Shown: positions 43,781 through 54,200, counted from the first letter of the stretch. The stretch is 64,000 nt of DNA from Alterluteimonas quercicellularis (GCF_021191635.1 NZ_JAIWPR010000026.1:26783-90782), one strand, 5' to 3'. The notes: generated from the sequence alone by a model not told the origin. Program-made: numbers and translations.

Positions 43781-44496
43781 AGGCGCTGCACCGTGGCCGC
43801 GAAGCGATAGCCTTCGCCGCGCAGGGTCTGGATCAGCGCGTCGGCGCCGGGCCGGGCCTGGGCCAGCTTGCGGCGCAAGCGGCTGATCGCCAGGTCGATG
43901 GCGCGGTCGAAGGGCTCGGCGGCGTCGCCGTGGGTCAGCGCCATCAGGCGCTCGCGGTCGAGCACGCGGCCGGCGCGCTCCACCAGCGCGCGCAGCAGCG
44001 CGAACTCGCCGGCGGTCAGCGTCACCTCGGCGCCGTCCGGCGCGTGCAGCGCGCGCGTGTCCAGGCGCAGCGTCCAGCCCTCGAAGGCGTAGCCTTCCGC
44101 CGGGCGGGCGGCCTGCTGGCGCAGCTGCGCGCCGCGCCGCAGCAGGGCGCGCACGCGGGCCAGCAGCTCGCGCGGATCGAAGGGCTTGGCGAGGTAGTCG
44201 TCGGCGCCCACCTCCAGGCCGATCACGCGGTCGGGCGGGGTGTCCAGCGCGCTGAGCATCAGCACCGCGATGTCGGCGTCGGCCAAGCGCCGGCACACCG
44301 ACAGGCCGTCCTCGCCCGGCATCATCCAGTCCAGCACCACCAGGTCGGCCGGCGCCTGCGCCAGCAGGCGGTCCAGCGCGGCCGCACCATCGGCGGCGCG
44401 CACCTCGTAGCCGTGGCGGGCCAGGTAGTCGCACAGCGCGTCGCGGATGCTGGCGTCGTCGTCGACGACGACGATGCGGGCGGTCTCGGGAGCCAT
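43777..44496 (-). CDS. OmpR/PhoB family response regulator
   Basis: 239 residues. Receiver domain: DDD at 12-14, phospho-acceptor Asp56 in LVVLDWMMPGEDG, switch Thr/Ser in LMLSALD and Lys104 in LAKPFDP. The C-terminal winged helix contains LTAGEFALLRALVERAGRVLDRERLMAL and ISRLRRKLAQARPGADALIQTLRGEGYRF. Cotranscribed with the sensor kinase, overlapping by four bases. Direct repeats upstream of its start fit autoregulation. Confidence 0.88.
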   Translation of the reverse strand: MAPETARIVVVDDDASIRDALCDYLARHGYEVRAADGAAALDRLLAQAPADLVVLDWMMPGEDGLSVCRRLADADIAVLMLSALDTPPDRVIGLEVGADDYLAKPFDPRELLARVRALLRRGAQLRQQAARPAEGYAFEGWTLRLDTRALHAPDGAEVTLTAGEFALLRALVERAGRVLDRERLMALTHGDAAEPFDRAIDLAISRLRRKLAQARPGADALIQTLRGEGYRFAATVQRL

Positions 44497-44517
44497 GCCG
44501 CCATTCTGGCCCAGGCG

Positions 44518-44535
44518 TGTATCGCGCATGTATCG
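44518..44535. promoter_or_regulatory. Candidate OmpR-type binding site (direct repeat)
   Basis: TGTATCG occurs at 44518-44524 and again at 44529-44535, an 11-base spacing that is typical of OmpR/PhoB-type operators. A third half-site in inverse orientation (CCGATAC) lies at 44571-44577. It sits between the response-regulator gene and the divergent aspartyl-protease gene. Confidence 0.5.
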
Positions 44536-44620
44536 GCACCGGCGCGTCGGCCGGCCGCACCGACATCGCGCCGATACCGGCGTCCGCTGTGATGGCGGCT
44601 CCTTCCATCGAGATCCCGCC

Positions 44621-45604
44621 ATGTCGTCGCGCACCGCCCTGTCCGCCTGCCTGCTGTCCCTGCTCCTGGCCGTGCCCTGCGGGGCCACGCCGCCCCCCGC
44701 CCCGGAGGCCGCGCCCCGCCGGATCGAGATGCAGCTGGTCGGCAAGCATCCCCGCGTGCAGGTCCGCATCGCCGGGATCGACCGCCCGCTGAGCTTCGTG
44801 GTCGATACCGCCGCCAGCGCCAGCGTCGTCGACGCCGCCCTGGCCGAACGCCTCGGCCTGCTGGCCGCCGATTCCCGCCAGGTGCGGGTGCAGGGCGCCG
44901 GCGGCAACGCGGCCGCCACCCGCGTCACCGCGCTGCTCGATCTCGCGGCCGGCAGCTTCGGCTGGAAGGCGCAGATGCTCGCCATGGACCTGTCGAAGAT
45001 CGCCGAGGACGATGCACCGCCGATCGAGGGCATCCTGGGCAACGACCTGATGGCCCGGTTCGACCTGCGCTTCGACCTGCCGGCCGGGGAGCTGCTGCTG
45101 GCCCCGCCCGGCAGCCTGCCGCGCGCGGGCTGCCTGGACAACGCCCTGCCGGAGCGCGCACCGGGCCTGCAGCGCTTCGCGTTCGTGCCGGCGCACCTGC
45201 AGGACGACGCGCACGAGGTCCAGGCCATGGCCGTCGTCGATACCGGCGCGGCGCAGACCATCCTCAACATCCCGGCCGCCCGCGCCCTGGGCGTGACCGA
45301 GGACGACGCCCGGCTGCGCCGCCGCGACAAAGGCACGCGGGGGATCACGGACCAGGTGGCCGAGACCTGGCTCTACACGCTGCCGGCGCTGGCCGTCGGC
45401 GACTGGCAGCTGGACGCGACCGAGGTCCGCATCAGCGCGCTGCCGGTGTTCACGGCGCTGGGCTTGAGCGAACGGCCAGCGGTGATCCTGGGCATCGACG
45501 CGTTGCGCCACCTGCGCGTGGACGTGCTGGCGAACGCGGCGGGCGTGTGCCTGGCGCCTGGCAATGACGCAGGCGCCTCTCGCACGCCCGCTCCCGTCCT
45601 GTAG
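44621..45604 (+). CDS. Secreted tandem retropepsin-like aspartyl protease
   Basis: 327 residues. A signal peptide ends near GAT. Two aspartyl-protease half-domains follow, each with a catalytic loop: VVDTAASASVV (Asp62) and VVDTGAAQTIL (Asp207), with hydrophobic-hydrophobic-Gly segments GILGNDLM and VILGIDAL. Bacterial retropepsin-like proteins of this kind are periplasmic; the substrate is unknown. The first loop has DTA instead of DTG. It is divergent from a two-component system and shares its intergenic operator, so it may be regulated by it. Confidence 0.82.
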   Translation: MSSRTALSACLLSLLLAVPCGATPPPAPEAAPRRIEMQLVGKHPRVQVRIAGIDRPLSFVVDTAASASVVDAALAERLGLLAADSRQVRVQGAGGNAAATRVTALLDLAAGSFGWKAQMLAMDLSKIAEDDAPPIEGILGNDLMARFDLRFDLPAGELLLAPPGSLPRAGCLDNALPERAPGLQRFAFVPAHLQDDAHEVQAMAVVDTGAAQTILNIPAARALGVTEDDARLRRRDKGTRGITDQVAETWLYTLPALAVGDWQLDATEVRISALPVFTALGLSERPAVILGIDALRHLRVDVLANAAGVCLAPGNDAGASRTPAPVL

Positions 45605-45643
45605 AGAAAAGGCGACTCTGACCCTGTTTCCGGTTTTCGCGCG

Positions 45644-47614
45644 TCAGAACAACGTGCCCTGCGTAGGCGCTTCGGATGCAGGGGCCGCCGCCCGGGCAAC
45701 GGGGGCGTCGTCCCGCCCGCCCAACCGCCACGCCAGCCCCGACATCCGCACGGCGTGCCGGGCGAGTGCGTCGCGCAGCACCTGGTCGCTGCCGGCGATG
45801 TGCAGGCGGCGGCGTGCGCGGGTGATGGCGGTGTAGACCAGTTCGCGCGAGAGCACGCGACCAGCCTGCCTCGGCAGTTGCAGCCAGACGTCGTCGAATT
45901 CGCTGCCCTGGGCCTTGTGCACGGTCATGGCGAAGGCGCTTTCGTGGGCGGGCAGTGCGGCGGGATGGAAGGCGCGCACGACGCCGGGGGCGTCGCCGGG
46001 GAACCAGGCCATCGGTACCCCGTCGTCGTCGCGCAGGCAGATGCCGATGTCGCCGTTGAACAGGCGGTGGCGGTAGCTGTTCTCGGTGACCAGCAGCAGG
46101 CGGCCGTGGAACCAGGCCGGTGCGGGGCCGGTGCGGCGGCCGGACAGCAGGGCTTCGATGCGGGCGTTGAGGCCGCGGGCGCCCTGCGGGCCTTCGCGCA
46201 GGGCGGTGAGCAGGCGCAGGCGCTGGGCGCGGGCGAGCGCGGCGGCGGGATCGGGGGCGTCCGCCAGGCTCTGCCAGTGCGCGAGCAGTTCGTCGCGACG
46301 GAGATCGAGGGGGTCGAGCGCGTCTTCGTGGAAGTCGATGCCGCGCAGGGTGCCGCCGCGCAGCAGCGCCAGCGCGGTGTCGGCATCGCCGGTACGCGCG
46401 GCGGCGGCGAGCGGGGCGAGGTCGAAGCCGGCATCCTGGCGATAGCCGCGCAGCAGCTGCACGCGGTGGCCGCGCAGGCCGGTGGTGTCGGGATCGGCCG
46501 GTGCGGCCTCGCCGAGCAGGGGGCGCAGGGCGTCGGCGTCGGCCGGCTGCAGGGCGTCGCCGGGGCCGGCGGCGGCGAGGATGGCGGCGAGCACGTCGCC
46601 GGCTTCGACCGACGGCAGCTGGTCGGCGTCGCCGAGCAGGATCAGCTGGGCGCCGTCGGCGACGGCGTCGACCAGCTTGCTCATCAGCGGCAGGTCGACC
46701 ATCGAGGCTTCGTCGACGATCAGCAGGTCCAGCGGCAGCGGGTTATCGGCGTGGTGGCGGAACGCGGGGCTGTCGGGGATGGTGCCGAGCAGGCGATGCA
46801 GGGTGCTGGCGGTCTCGGGCAGCGTGCCGGGCAGCGCGGCATGCACGGCCGGGTCCAGGCCGGCGGCGACGATGGCCTGCACGGCGCGGCGCAGGCTCTC
46901 GGCCATGCGCTCGGCGGCGCGGCCAGTGGGTGCGGCCAGGGCGATGCGCGGTGGGGGGCGACCGCTTCGCAGGGCCTGAGCGATCCGCAGCACCAGCAGG
47001 CGGGCGATGGTGGTGGTCTTGCCGGTGCCGGGACCGCCGGTGACCAGCAGCAGCGCGCGGCGCAGGGCGAGCGCGGCGGCGCGGGCCTGGCGATCGCCTT
47101 CGCTGCCCTCACCCGCGCCTTCGGCGCGACCTCTCCGGCGGGCGGGAGAGGTGGCATTCGCGTCGGGGAACAACGTAGCGAACACGTCGGCGACGGCGTC
47201 GGGATCGCCGGCGTCCAGCGGCCGGGCGGCGATGCGTTGCAGGCCGGCGGCCAAGCGCGCTTCGTACTCGCGGTAGCGGCGCAGGTACAGCAGGCCGGCG
47301 CCGGGCTCGAAGACCAGCGGGGCGTCGGCGGCCGTGGGCGACAGGGCATCGAAGGGTGCGGCGACCCAGCGCGAGGCGCGCAGCTGGTCGATCCAGGCGG
47401 CGGGCTCGGGCCAGTCGAGGGCAGCGTCGACCAGCAGGCGCGGGCGCGCGGGGTCGAAGCCGGCATGGCCGTCGGCGACGGCGCGCGAGGCGAGCGCGGC
47501 GGCGGCGAGCACGGGGTCGGGCGTGGCCGGGTCGAGCCGGCGCAGGCTCTGCGCGAAGGCGTGGTCGAGGGTGCGCAAGGCGCCGGCCTCGGCGAGGGCC
47601 TGGAGCAGGGTCAT
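45644..47614 (-). CDS. recD: Exodeoxyribonuclease V alpha subunit (RecD)
   Basis: 656 residues, superfamily 1B helicase. Walker A GGPGTGKT (193-200), Walker B LIVDEASMVDLPL, LLGDADQLPSVEAGDVLA and the terminal FAMTVHKAQGSEFDDVWLQLP identify RecD, the 5'-3' motor of RecBCD. Residues about 155-170, just before Walker A, are encoded by a palindromic repeat element, an insertion absent from the consensus. The start overlaps the recB stop (ATGA). Confidence 0.93.
   Translation of the reverse strand: MTLLQALAEAGALRTLDHAFAQSLRRLDPATPDPVLAAAALASRAVADGHAGFDPARPRLLVDAALDWPEPAAWIDQLRASRWVAAPFDALSPTAADAPLVFEPGAGLLYLRRYREYEARLAAGLQRIAARPLDAGDPDAVADVFATLFPDANATSPARRRGRAEGAGEGSEGDRQARAAALALRRALLLVTGGPGTGKTTTIARLLVLRIAQALRSGRPPPRIALAAPTGRAAERMAESLRRAVQAIVAAGLDPAVHAALPGTLPETASTLHRLLGTIPDSPAFRHHADNPLPLDLLIVDEASMVDLPLMSKLVDAVADGAQLILLGDADQLPSVEAGDVLAAILAAAGPGDALQPADADALRPLLGEAAPADPDTTGLRGHRVQLLRGYRQDAGFDLAPLAAAARTGDADTALALLRGGTLRGIDFHEDALDPLDLRRDELLAHWQSLADAPDPAAALARAQRLRLLTALREGPQGARGLNARIEALLSGRRTGPAPAWFHGRLLLVTENSYRHRLFNGDIGICLRDDDGVPMAWFPGDAPGVVRAFHPAALPAHESAFAMTVHKAQGSEFDDVWLQLPRQAGRVLSRELVYTAITRARRRLHIAGSDQVLRDALARHAVRMSGLAWRLGGRDDAPVARAAAPASEAPTQGTLF
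47106..47152. repeat. Palindromic repeat inside recD coding sequence
   Basis: CCCTCACCC ... CCTCTCC ... GGAGAGG, the same scheme as the element at 47624-47660. It is read in frame as part of RecD (about residues 155-170, Arg/Gly/Glu-rich). Confidence 0.75.
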
Positions 47615-50600
47615 GGGGCGTGGCCCTCACCCCAACCCCTCTCCCCGGGGGAGAGGGGCTCGCCAGCGGCGTTCGGCGAAGGCGATTCACCGGAGAACAG
47701 CGCATCGACGGCGTGGACCAGCGCCGGCTCGAAGCGCCAGGCGCGGATGCCGGGCGAATCGGGGCGTTCCGCGTCGAGGCCGCGGCAGAACAGGTAGCGC
47801 ACGCCGCCGAAGTCGCGGGCGTAGTCGTAGCCGTCGCCCAGGCGGAAGCGCAGCCAGCGGTGCAGCGCGAGGGTGTAGATCAGCGCCTGCAGGTCGTACT
47901 CGCTGTGCGCCATCGCGGCGTCGAGCTGCGCGGGCGCGTAGCCGGGCAGGCGGTTGGACTTGTAGTCGAGCAGGTACCAGCGGCCGTCGTGCAGGTAGGT
48001 CAGGTCGATCAGGCCGGTCATCAGGCCTTCCAGCCGGCGCCGTGCGCCGAAGCCCTGGCGGCCGCGCAGCAGGCCATGGCGGTGCAGCAGCGCGAGCAGG
48101 TCGTCGACGCGGGTGGGCGCGAGCGCGAACTGGAACTCGATCTCGGGCCGGCGCGCGTCGGCCGGCAGGTCGGCCAGGCGCAGGCCCTCGGGCAGGCCGA
48201 CGGTGAGGGTGTGGCCGACCAGCGGCAGCAGCGCGTCGACGCCGTCGTCCAGGTCGTCGGCGGGGTAACCCCCGGCGCGCAGCGCATCGACGGCCAGCGC
48301 GCGTTCGGCCGCGGGCGGGGGCGCGCCCGGCGCCCAGGCGGCCCACTGCGCGAAGTCGCTGCGCTCGAAGACCTCGTGCAGCGCCACGCCGAAGCGGTTG
48401 CCGGCGAAGCGCGGGTCGAAGGCCTCGGGCGCGGGCTCGGCGTCGGGGGCGGGCTCGGCATCGGGCTCGGGCGCGGCGGGTTCGTCGCGGCCGCCGGGCA
48501 CAGGTTCGGTGGCGGCGCTGGCGACCTCGCCGCCGGCCTCGGCGTTGGCGAGCTGGGTGAAGCTGTAGACCCACCAGTCGGGTGCGGACAGGCGCGCGGC
48601 GAGGCGCGCAGGCGGCACCGCGCCCTCGGCCTCGGGCGGCAGCCAGGGCAGCGCGGCCGGGGGCGGCGCGGTGTCGACGACGATCGCACCGGTGGCGCGC
48701 GCGGCGAGCGCTTCGGGATCGGCGACCATCGGCCACAGCGCCGACTTCGCGTGGCTGGAGAACGGCCCGGCCGCCAGCCACAGCGCGTGCCGGGCGCGGG
48801 TCAGGCCGACGTAGAGCAGGCGCGCGTCCTCGGCGCGCTGCGCTTCGGTCCAGCGGTCCTTGGCGGCTTTCCAGCCGGAGGTCTCGGCCTGCAGTTGCCA
48901 GTGCAGCGTGCGGCCGCGCTCGCCGGGCACGACGACGCGCTGGCCGGCCTCCGGCGGCTTGCCGCCGATGCCGGCGAACGGCAGGAACACCAGCGGGTAC
49001 TCCAGGCCCTTGCTCTTGTGCAGGGTGACCACCTGCACGCGGTGCGCGTCGGATTCCAATCGCAGCAGCTGCGCCTCGTCGTCGGGATCGGCATCGGCGA
49101 TGCGCCGCGCCAGGCCGTCGACCAGGCCGTGCAGGCCGAGCGCGCGCGCCTGCGCTTCCTGCAGCGCTTCGGCCAGCTGCAGGTAGTTGCTGAGCCGGCG
49201 CTCGCCGTCGAGCAGGCCGAGCAGGCGCTGCGCGTGCTCGGCGCACAGCGCGCCGACCAGCGCCAGCGGGCCGCCGCGCTGCAGGCGCTCGCGCCAGGCC
49301 AGCGCGCGCGCCTGCCAGTCGCGCAGCGCCTCGCCGTCGTCGTCTAGCGCGGCGATGCCGGCGGCGTCCACGCCGACCAGCACCGTCGCCAGCGCCGCGC
49401 GCAGGCGGCCGTCGTCGCCGCCGTGCAGCAGGGCCAGCAGCAGCGCGTGGACCTCGCGCGCCTCGGGCGTGGCGAACAGGCTCTGCTTGCCGGCGGCGAC
49501 GGCGGCAATGCCGACCGCGGCCAGCGCCTGGCGGATGCGCGTGGCCTCGCGGTGGGTGCGCACCAGTACGGCGATGTCGCCGGGCCGCAGCGGGCGGCCT
49601 TCGAGCTGCGCGCGGCCCGCGCGCGCGTCGCTCAGCACATGGTGGATCGCGGCGACGCAGGCGTCGGCGGCCAGCGCGCGCGAGGCGCCGGCGTCCCAGG
49701 CGCCGGCCCGGCCCTTGTCGTCGGGCGGCGGCGCGGGCGCGCGCCACAGCGTCAGCGCCGGGGCGGGCGCGCCGTCGCGCAGGAAGTCGGCGTCTTCGCG
49801 CACGCCGCCGGGGGCGACGTCGCGGAAGCCGATGCGCGCGTCGACGAAGGCGGCCTCGCCGGCCTGCGCGTACAGCGCAGCGATCGCGCGCAGCAGGCCG
49901 GGCCGCGAGCGGAAGTTGCGGTCGAGCGCGGGCGCAACCTCGGCGCCGGCGCGCGCGGCGAGGTAGGTCTCGACGTCGCCGCCGCGGAAACCGTAGATCG
50001 CCTGCTTGGGATCGCCGACGACGAACAGCGCCGGCGCGTCGCTGCCGGCGCCGAACACGCGCTCGAAGATGCGCCACTGCCGCGGGTCGGTGTCCTGGAA
50101 CTCGTCGACCAGGGCCACGCGGTACTGCGCGCGCAGGCGCCGGGCGAGCGTATCCGCATGCGGGCTGTCGTCGGCCAGCGCGTCGGCGAGGCCGTCGATC
50201 AGGTCGTCGTAGCTGCGCACGCGCTGCTCGCGCTTGCGCACTGCCAGGCGCGCGCGGGCGTCGGTGCGGATGCGGTACAGCAGGTTCGTGCGCCGCGCCT
50301 CGCGGTACGCGGCCGCCGCGGCCAGCGCCTCGCGGTAGGGGGCGATCGCGGCGCACAGCGGCGAGTCCGGCGTGCGCCCGGCGTGGGCCTTGTTGGTCCT
50401 CGCGGCAAGCGCGTCGGGCAGCAGGCGGTCGAGCTTGTCGTCGTCGAAGGGCGCGTCGGCGCCACCGCGCGCGCACCAGGCGCCGAGCGCGTCGAACAGC
50501 GCATCGATCCAGGCCGCCTTGTAGGTCTGGCCGTGCAGCACCTTGCCCTCCACCGCGTCCAGCAGCGCGGCGCGGAAGTCGGGGCCGTGGGTGCGGAACG

Positions 50601-51288
50601 CGGCGGCCAGCGCGGCGGCGGCGGCGCGCAGCGCGGGCAGGGGGTCGGGCGGCAGCGGCGCGTCCGGCGGGCGCAGGTCGGGCTCGCGCACCAGCAGCGG
50701 CAGGTCGCGCGCCAGCGCCTCCGGGCCGGCCGGCCACAGCGCGAGCAGGTCGTCGGCCTCGTCCGCGTCGGCGGCGCGGGCGCGCCACAGGTCGGCGGCG
50801 ATCTCCTCGCGCAGCGCACGGTCGCTGGCCAGCAGCTCGGGGGCGTCGAAGCCCTGGCCGCTCTCCAGCGCGTGCTCGCGCAGCGCGCGCGCGCAGAAGC
50901 CGTGGATGGTGAAGATGGCGGCGAGGTCGATCTCCTCGGCGGCCGCGCGCAGGCGCCGGCGCAGCGCCGCGGACGATTCGCCGCCGCGGGCGAGGTGGGC
51001 ATCGAGCAGCGCGCGCGTGGGCGCGGCCTCGGGCGAGGCGTCGCCTGCGCCGTCGAGCAGGCGCGCGGCCAGCAGCAGGCGGGCGCGGATGCGCGTGCGC
51101 AGTTCCTGGGTCGCGGCCTCGGTGAAGGTGACCGCGAGGATCTCGCCGATGCGCAGCCCGCGCTCGACCACCAGCCGCAGCACCAGCGTGGCCAGGGTGA
51201 AGGTCTTGCCGGTGCCGGCCGAGGCCTCGATCGCGCGTACGCCGTCGAGCGGCAGCGCCAGCCAGGGATCGTCGGGGGCCGCGCTCAT
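47611..51288 (-). CDS. recB: Exodeoxyribonuclease V beta subunit (RecB)
   Basis: 1225 residues. UvrD-type helicase with Walker A ASAGTGKT (22-29), VDEFQDTDPRQW (motif II), GDPKQAIYGFRGGD and VVTLHKSKGLEYPLVFLPF. The C-terminal nuclease domain holds LIDLTYLHDGRWYLLDYKSN, matching the RecB metal-binding Asp/Lys. RecB is the 3'-5' motor and only nuclease of RecBCD. The C-terminal tail EPLSPGERGWGEGHAP is encoded by a palindromic repeat. It overlaps both recC and recD by four bases, so all three subunits are coupled. Confidence 0.94.
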   Translation of the reverse strand: MSAAPDDPWLALPLDGVRAIEASAGTGKTFTLATLVLRLVVERGLRIGEILAVTFTEAATQELRTRIRARLLLAARLLDGAGDASPEAAPTRALLDAHLARGGESSAALRRRLRAAAEEIDLAAIFTIHGFCARALREHALESGQGFDAPELLASDRALREEIAADLWRARAADADEADDLLALWPAGPEALARDLPLLVREPDLRPPDAPLPPDPLPALRAAAAALAAAFRTHGPDFRAALLDAVEGKVLHGQTYKAAWIDALFDALGAWCARGGADAPFDDDKLDRLLPDALAARTNKAHAGRTPDSPLCAAIAPYREALAAAAAYREARRTNLLYRIRTDARARLAVRKREQRVRSYDDLIDGLADALADDSPHADTLARRLRAQYRVALVDEFQDTDPRQWRIFERVFGAGSDAPALFVVGDPKQAIYGFRGGDVETYLAARAGAEVAPALDRNFRSRPGLLRAIAALYAQAGEAAFVDARIGFRDVAPGGVREDADFLRDGAPAPALTLWRAPAPPPDDKGRAGAWDAGASRALAADACVAAIHHVLSDARAGRAQLEGRPLRPGDIAVLVRTHREATRIRQALAAVGIAAVAAGKQSLFATPEAREVHALLLALLHGGDDGRLRAALATVLVGVDAAGIAALDDDGEALRDWQARALAWRERLQRGGPLALVGALCAEHAQRLLGLLDGERRLSNYLQLAEALQEAQARALGLHGLVDGLARRIADADPDDEAQLLRLESDAHRVQVVTLHKSKGLEYPLVFLPFAGIGGKPPEAGQRVVVPGERGRTLHWQLQAETSGWKAAKDRWTEAQRAEDARLLYVGLTRARHALWLAAGPFSSHAKSALWPMVADPEALAARATGAIVVDTAPPPAALPWLPPEAEGAVPPARLAARLSAPDWWVYSFTQLANAEAGGEVASAATEPVPGGRDEPAAPEPDAEPAPDAEPAPEAFDPRFAGNRFGVALHEVFERSDFAQWAAWAPGAPPPAAERALAVDALRAGGYPADDLDDGVDALLPLVGHTLTVGLPEGLRLADLPADARRPEIEFQFALAPTRVDDLLALLHRHGLLRGRQGFGARRRLEGLMTGLIDLTYLHDGRWYLLDYKSNRLPGYAPAQLDAAMAHSEYDLQALIYTLALHRWLRFRLGDGYDYARDFGGVRYLFCRGLDAERPDSPGIRAWRFEPALVHAVDALFSGESPSPNAAGEPLSPGERGWGEGHAP
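47624..47660. repeat. Palindromic repeat at the recB C-terminus
   Basis: CCCTCACCCCAACCCCTCTC followed by CCCGGGGGAGAGGGGCT, a dispersed repeat type known from xanthomonad intergenic regions. Here it encodes the final residues of RecB before recD begins. Confidence 0.8.
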
Positions 51289-54200
51289 GCGGCGTCCTCG
51301 TCGGCGCCGGGAGACGCGCCGGCGAACGCGTCGGCATCCAGGCCGGGATGTGGGTGGCCGGTGATAACCAGCGCGTAGACCTGCAGCGCGGTCTCGGCGA
51401 AGGCGCGCCGGCCCTCGGCGTCGGCGAAGGGATCGCGCCCGCGCAGCGCGAGCCGCAGCGCCTCGCCCTGCCCTTCGCTCCACTGGCGCTCGCTGCCATG
51501 CCAGACCTTGGCGGCGTCCTGCAGGCCGCGTTCCGGCGTGGGCGCCTGGAACAGCGCCCAGGCGCTGTAGGGCGCGAACGGCAGCGGCGCGCGCAGGCCG
51601 TCGGCGCGCAGGGCGAGCAGCCGCTGCAGCGCATCGCGCGCCTGCGCGGGCGGCAGCGGCGCACGCGGGTGCGGGCCGGGGCCGGCCGCGCCGCCGTCGT
51701 GGAACTCGACCAGCGGCTGTTCCAGGCCGGCGGCGCTGGCGAACAGCCAGTCCAGGCCGTTGCGCAGCGCGCTCGGGCCGTTGGGCGGGTCGAAGCGCAG
51801 CCGCGCCAGCCCCTGCGGGTAGCGCGCGCGCAGCCGACCGTGCAGGCGCAGCCCGTCCAGTTCCACCTCGGCGTGCGGCGCGTCCTCGGCGGCGTCGCCG
51901 CGCCAGCCGGCGAAGGCCTCGGCATAGGGCGCGAGCGCGGCGCGCTGCGCGGTGAGCGCGCGCCGGCCGATCGGCCCGGAGGGCAGCAGCCCGCGCGCGC
52001 GCAGCGCCGGGTATAGCGCCGCATCTGTGGTGCCGGCCAGCAGCGCGTCGAACACCGCGCGCTGCAGCGCGTACCGGCCCAGGCCGCGGGCGGGCGCGAG
52101 CAGCGGCTCGACGTCGGGCTCGGCGTCCTCGATCTCGGCCAGGCGCAGGCCGAGCCGCTGGCGCAGGAAGCCTTCCGCGGGTGCGAGCAGGAAGCGGCGC
52201 AGCGCGTCCAGCGGCAGCACGCCGTCTTCGGCCTCGGCGTCGCGCACGGCGGCGACCGCGCCCACCGACCACGGCCCCAGCGGTTTGCGCGGAGCGGTGG
52301 CTCGGCCGGCGGCCGGCCACCAGTCGCCGCGGTAGGAGAACCGGCGCGGCTCGGGCGCCTCGCCTGCGCCGGCGGCGCCGAACGCGGCCGGCGCGAAGGG
52401 CTGCAGCGGGTGGTGCACCACCAGGTCGCGGGCGGCGACCTCCGGAGCGGCGTGCTGGCGGGCGGCGGCGTCGAGCAGCTCGGCGACCAGCACCGAGGGC
52501 TCGCGCACGCTGCCGTCGCGCGGGTCGGCGCCCTGGTAGCTGACGTAGAACGCGTCCTGCGCGGCGGCGAACAGCTGCAGGAACAGGAAGCGGTCGTCAT
52601 CGCGGGTGGAGCGGTCGCCGGCGCGGCGGCGCTCGGTGCCCAGCTCGGCGGTCAGGCGGTTGAGGCCGGCGGCGGGATCGCGGCGCGGGAAGTCGCCGTC
52701 GTTCATGCCGAGCAGGCAGATGACCCGGAACGGCAGCAGGCGCATCGGCACCATGCGGCCGACGCTGACGCCGCCGGTCAGCAGCGGCGCGCGGGTGTCG
52801 GCCTCGCCCAGCGCGGCGGCGAAGTGCGCGCGCACGGCCTCGGGCGGCACCGGCGCGGCGAAGCCGGCGCGGCGCGCGTCGGCGGCGAAGGCGTCGATCA
52901 GCGCGCGCAGGCGCTCGAGCGCGCGCTGGGTGGAGGCGGCCGCCGACGGCGCGGGCAGCAACGCGTCGAGCAGGCCGAGCAGGCGCTCGCGCCAGGCCTC
53001 GGGCGGCAGCACCTCGCCGAGCAGGCGCGCGTGCCGGGCCAGCACGCGCAGCAGCCGCAGCAGGGTGTCGAGCGCGTCGAGCGCGCCGCCTTCGAGCTCG
53101 GGCATCGGCGCGACCGCGGCGCGGTCGCCCTCCCCGTTGCCGACCGCGACCAGCGCGTCGCTGCCGGTGGCGTGGCCCAGCAGCAGGCGGTCGAGGGCGA
53201 AGGCCCAGGTGTAGGCGTCGTCGGCCGGCGCGTGCAGGCGCTCGCGGTGCGCGGCATCCAGGCCCCAGCGCGCGCCGGCGGCCGCCAGCCACGCGTGCAG
53301 GCGCTCGAACGCGGCGGCGTCGAGCCCGGCGGCCTCGGCCAGCGGCGGGCTGGCGAGCAGGTCCAGCGTCTCCTCCAGCCCGAAGCGCGCGACCGGCAGC
53401 GCGAGCAAGCGCAGGAACACGTCGGCCAGCGGTTCGCCGGCCAGCGGGCTGGCGTCGGCCAGCGCGTAGGGGATGGCGTCGTCGTGGCCGCGGCCGCCGA
53501 ACACCGCGTCGAGGTAGGGGATGTAGGGATCGATGTCCGGCGCCAGCACCGCGATCTCGCGCGGCTGCAGCGGCGGGTCGAAGCGACGCCCTTCCGGCGA
53601 TCCGGGATCGAGCAGCGCGCGCAGCCGGTCGTGCAGCACCTGCAGTTCGCGCAGGCGGGTGTGGCAGGCGTGGACCTGCAGCGTCGGGTCGCTGCGGTCG
53701 ACGGTGGCGCGCAGCGGCGCGCCGGGCGCGGCGCGGCGGTGGAACAGGTCCGACTGCAGCCGCTGCAGCAGGTTGTCGTGAAGCGGGCCGGTGCGCGCAT
53801 CGGGATCGACGTGGGCGGCGATCTCGCCGGAGGGGTGCACGACCTCGTAGCCGCCGAGCACGGCCATGAAGTCGCGCCCGGCCGCGCCCCAGGCCTGCAG
53901 CAGCGGGTTGTCGGGCGGGGTCTCGTCGTCGCCGGCGCGCGCGCGCTGCAGGTCGCCCCAGTAGGCGCGCGTGGGCGACGGGACGTAGAGATGCAGCGTG
54001 CCGGCGCGCGCCTGCGTCGCCAGCACGCGCAGCACGTCGGGCGAGACGTTGAGGGTGGCGAAGGCGAACAACCGCGGCGGCAGCCCGGCGGGCGGCGGCG
54101 CGCCGGCGGGCTCGAAGCGGTCGAGGTACTGCTGGATGCGCCGCGCGCGATGGCCGCGGCCGCGCGCCACGCGCCGCCACAGCAGCGCCTGCGGGTCGTC

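Noticed and set aside
47687..52600. 1637-codon minus-strand open frame over recB and recC
   Set aside because: It is a different frame of the recB/recC region with Arg/Ala/Pro/Gly-dominated composition. RecB and RecC themselves have clear motifs in the adjacent frame.
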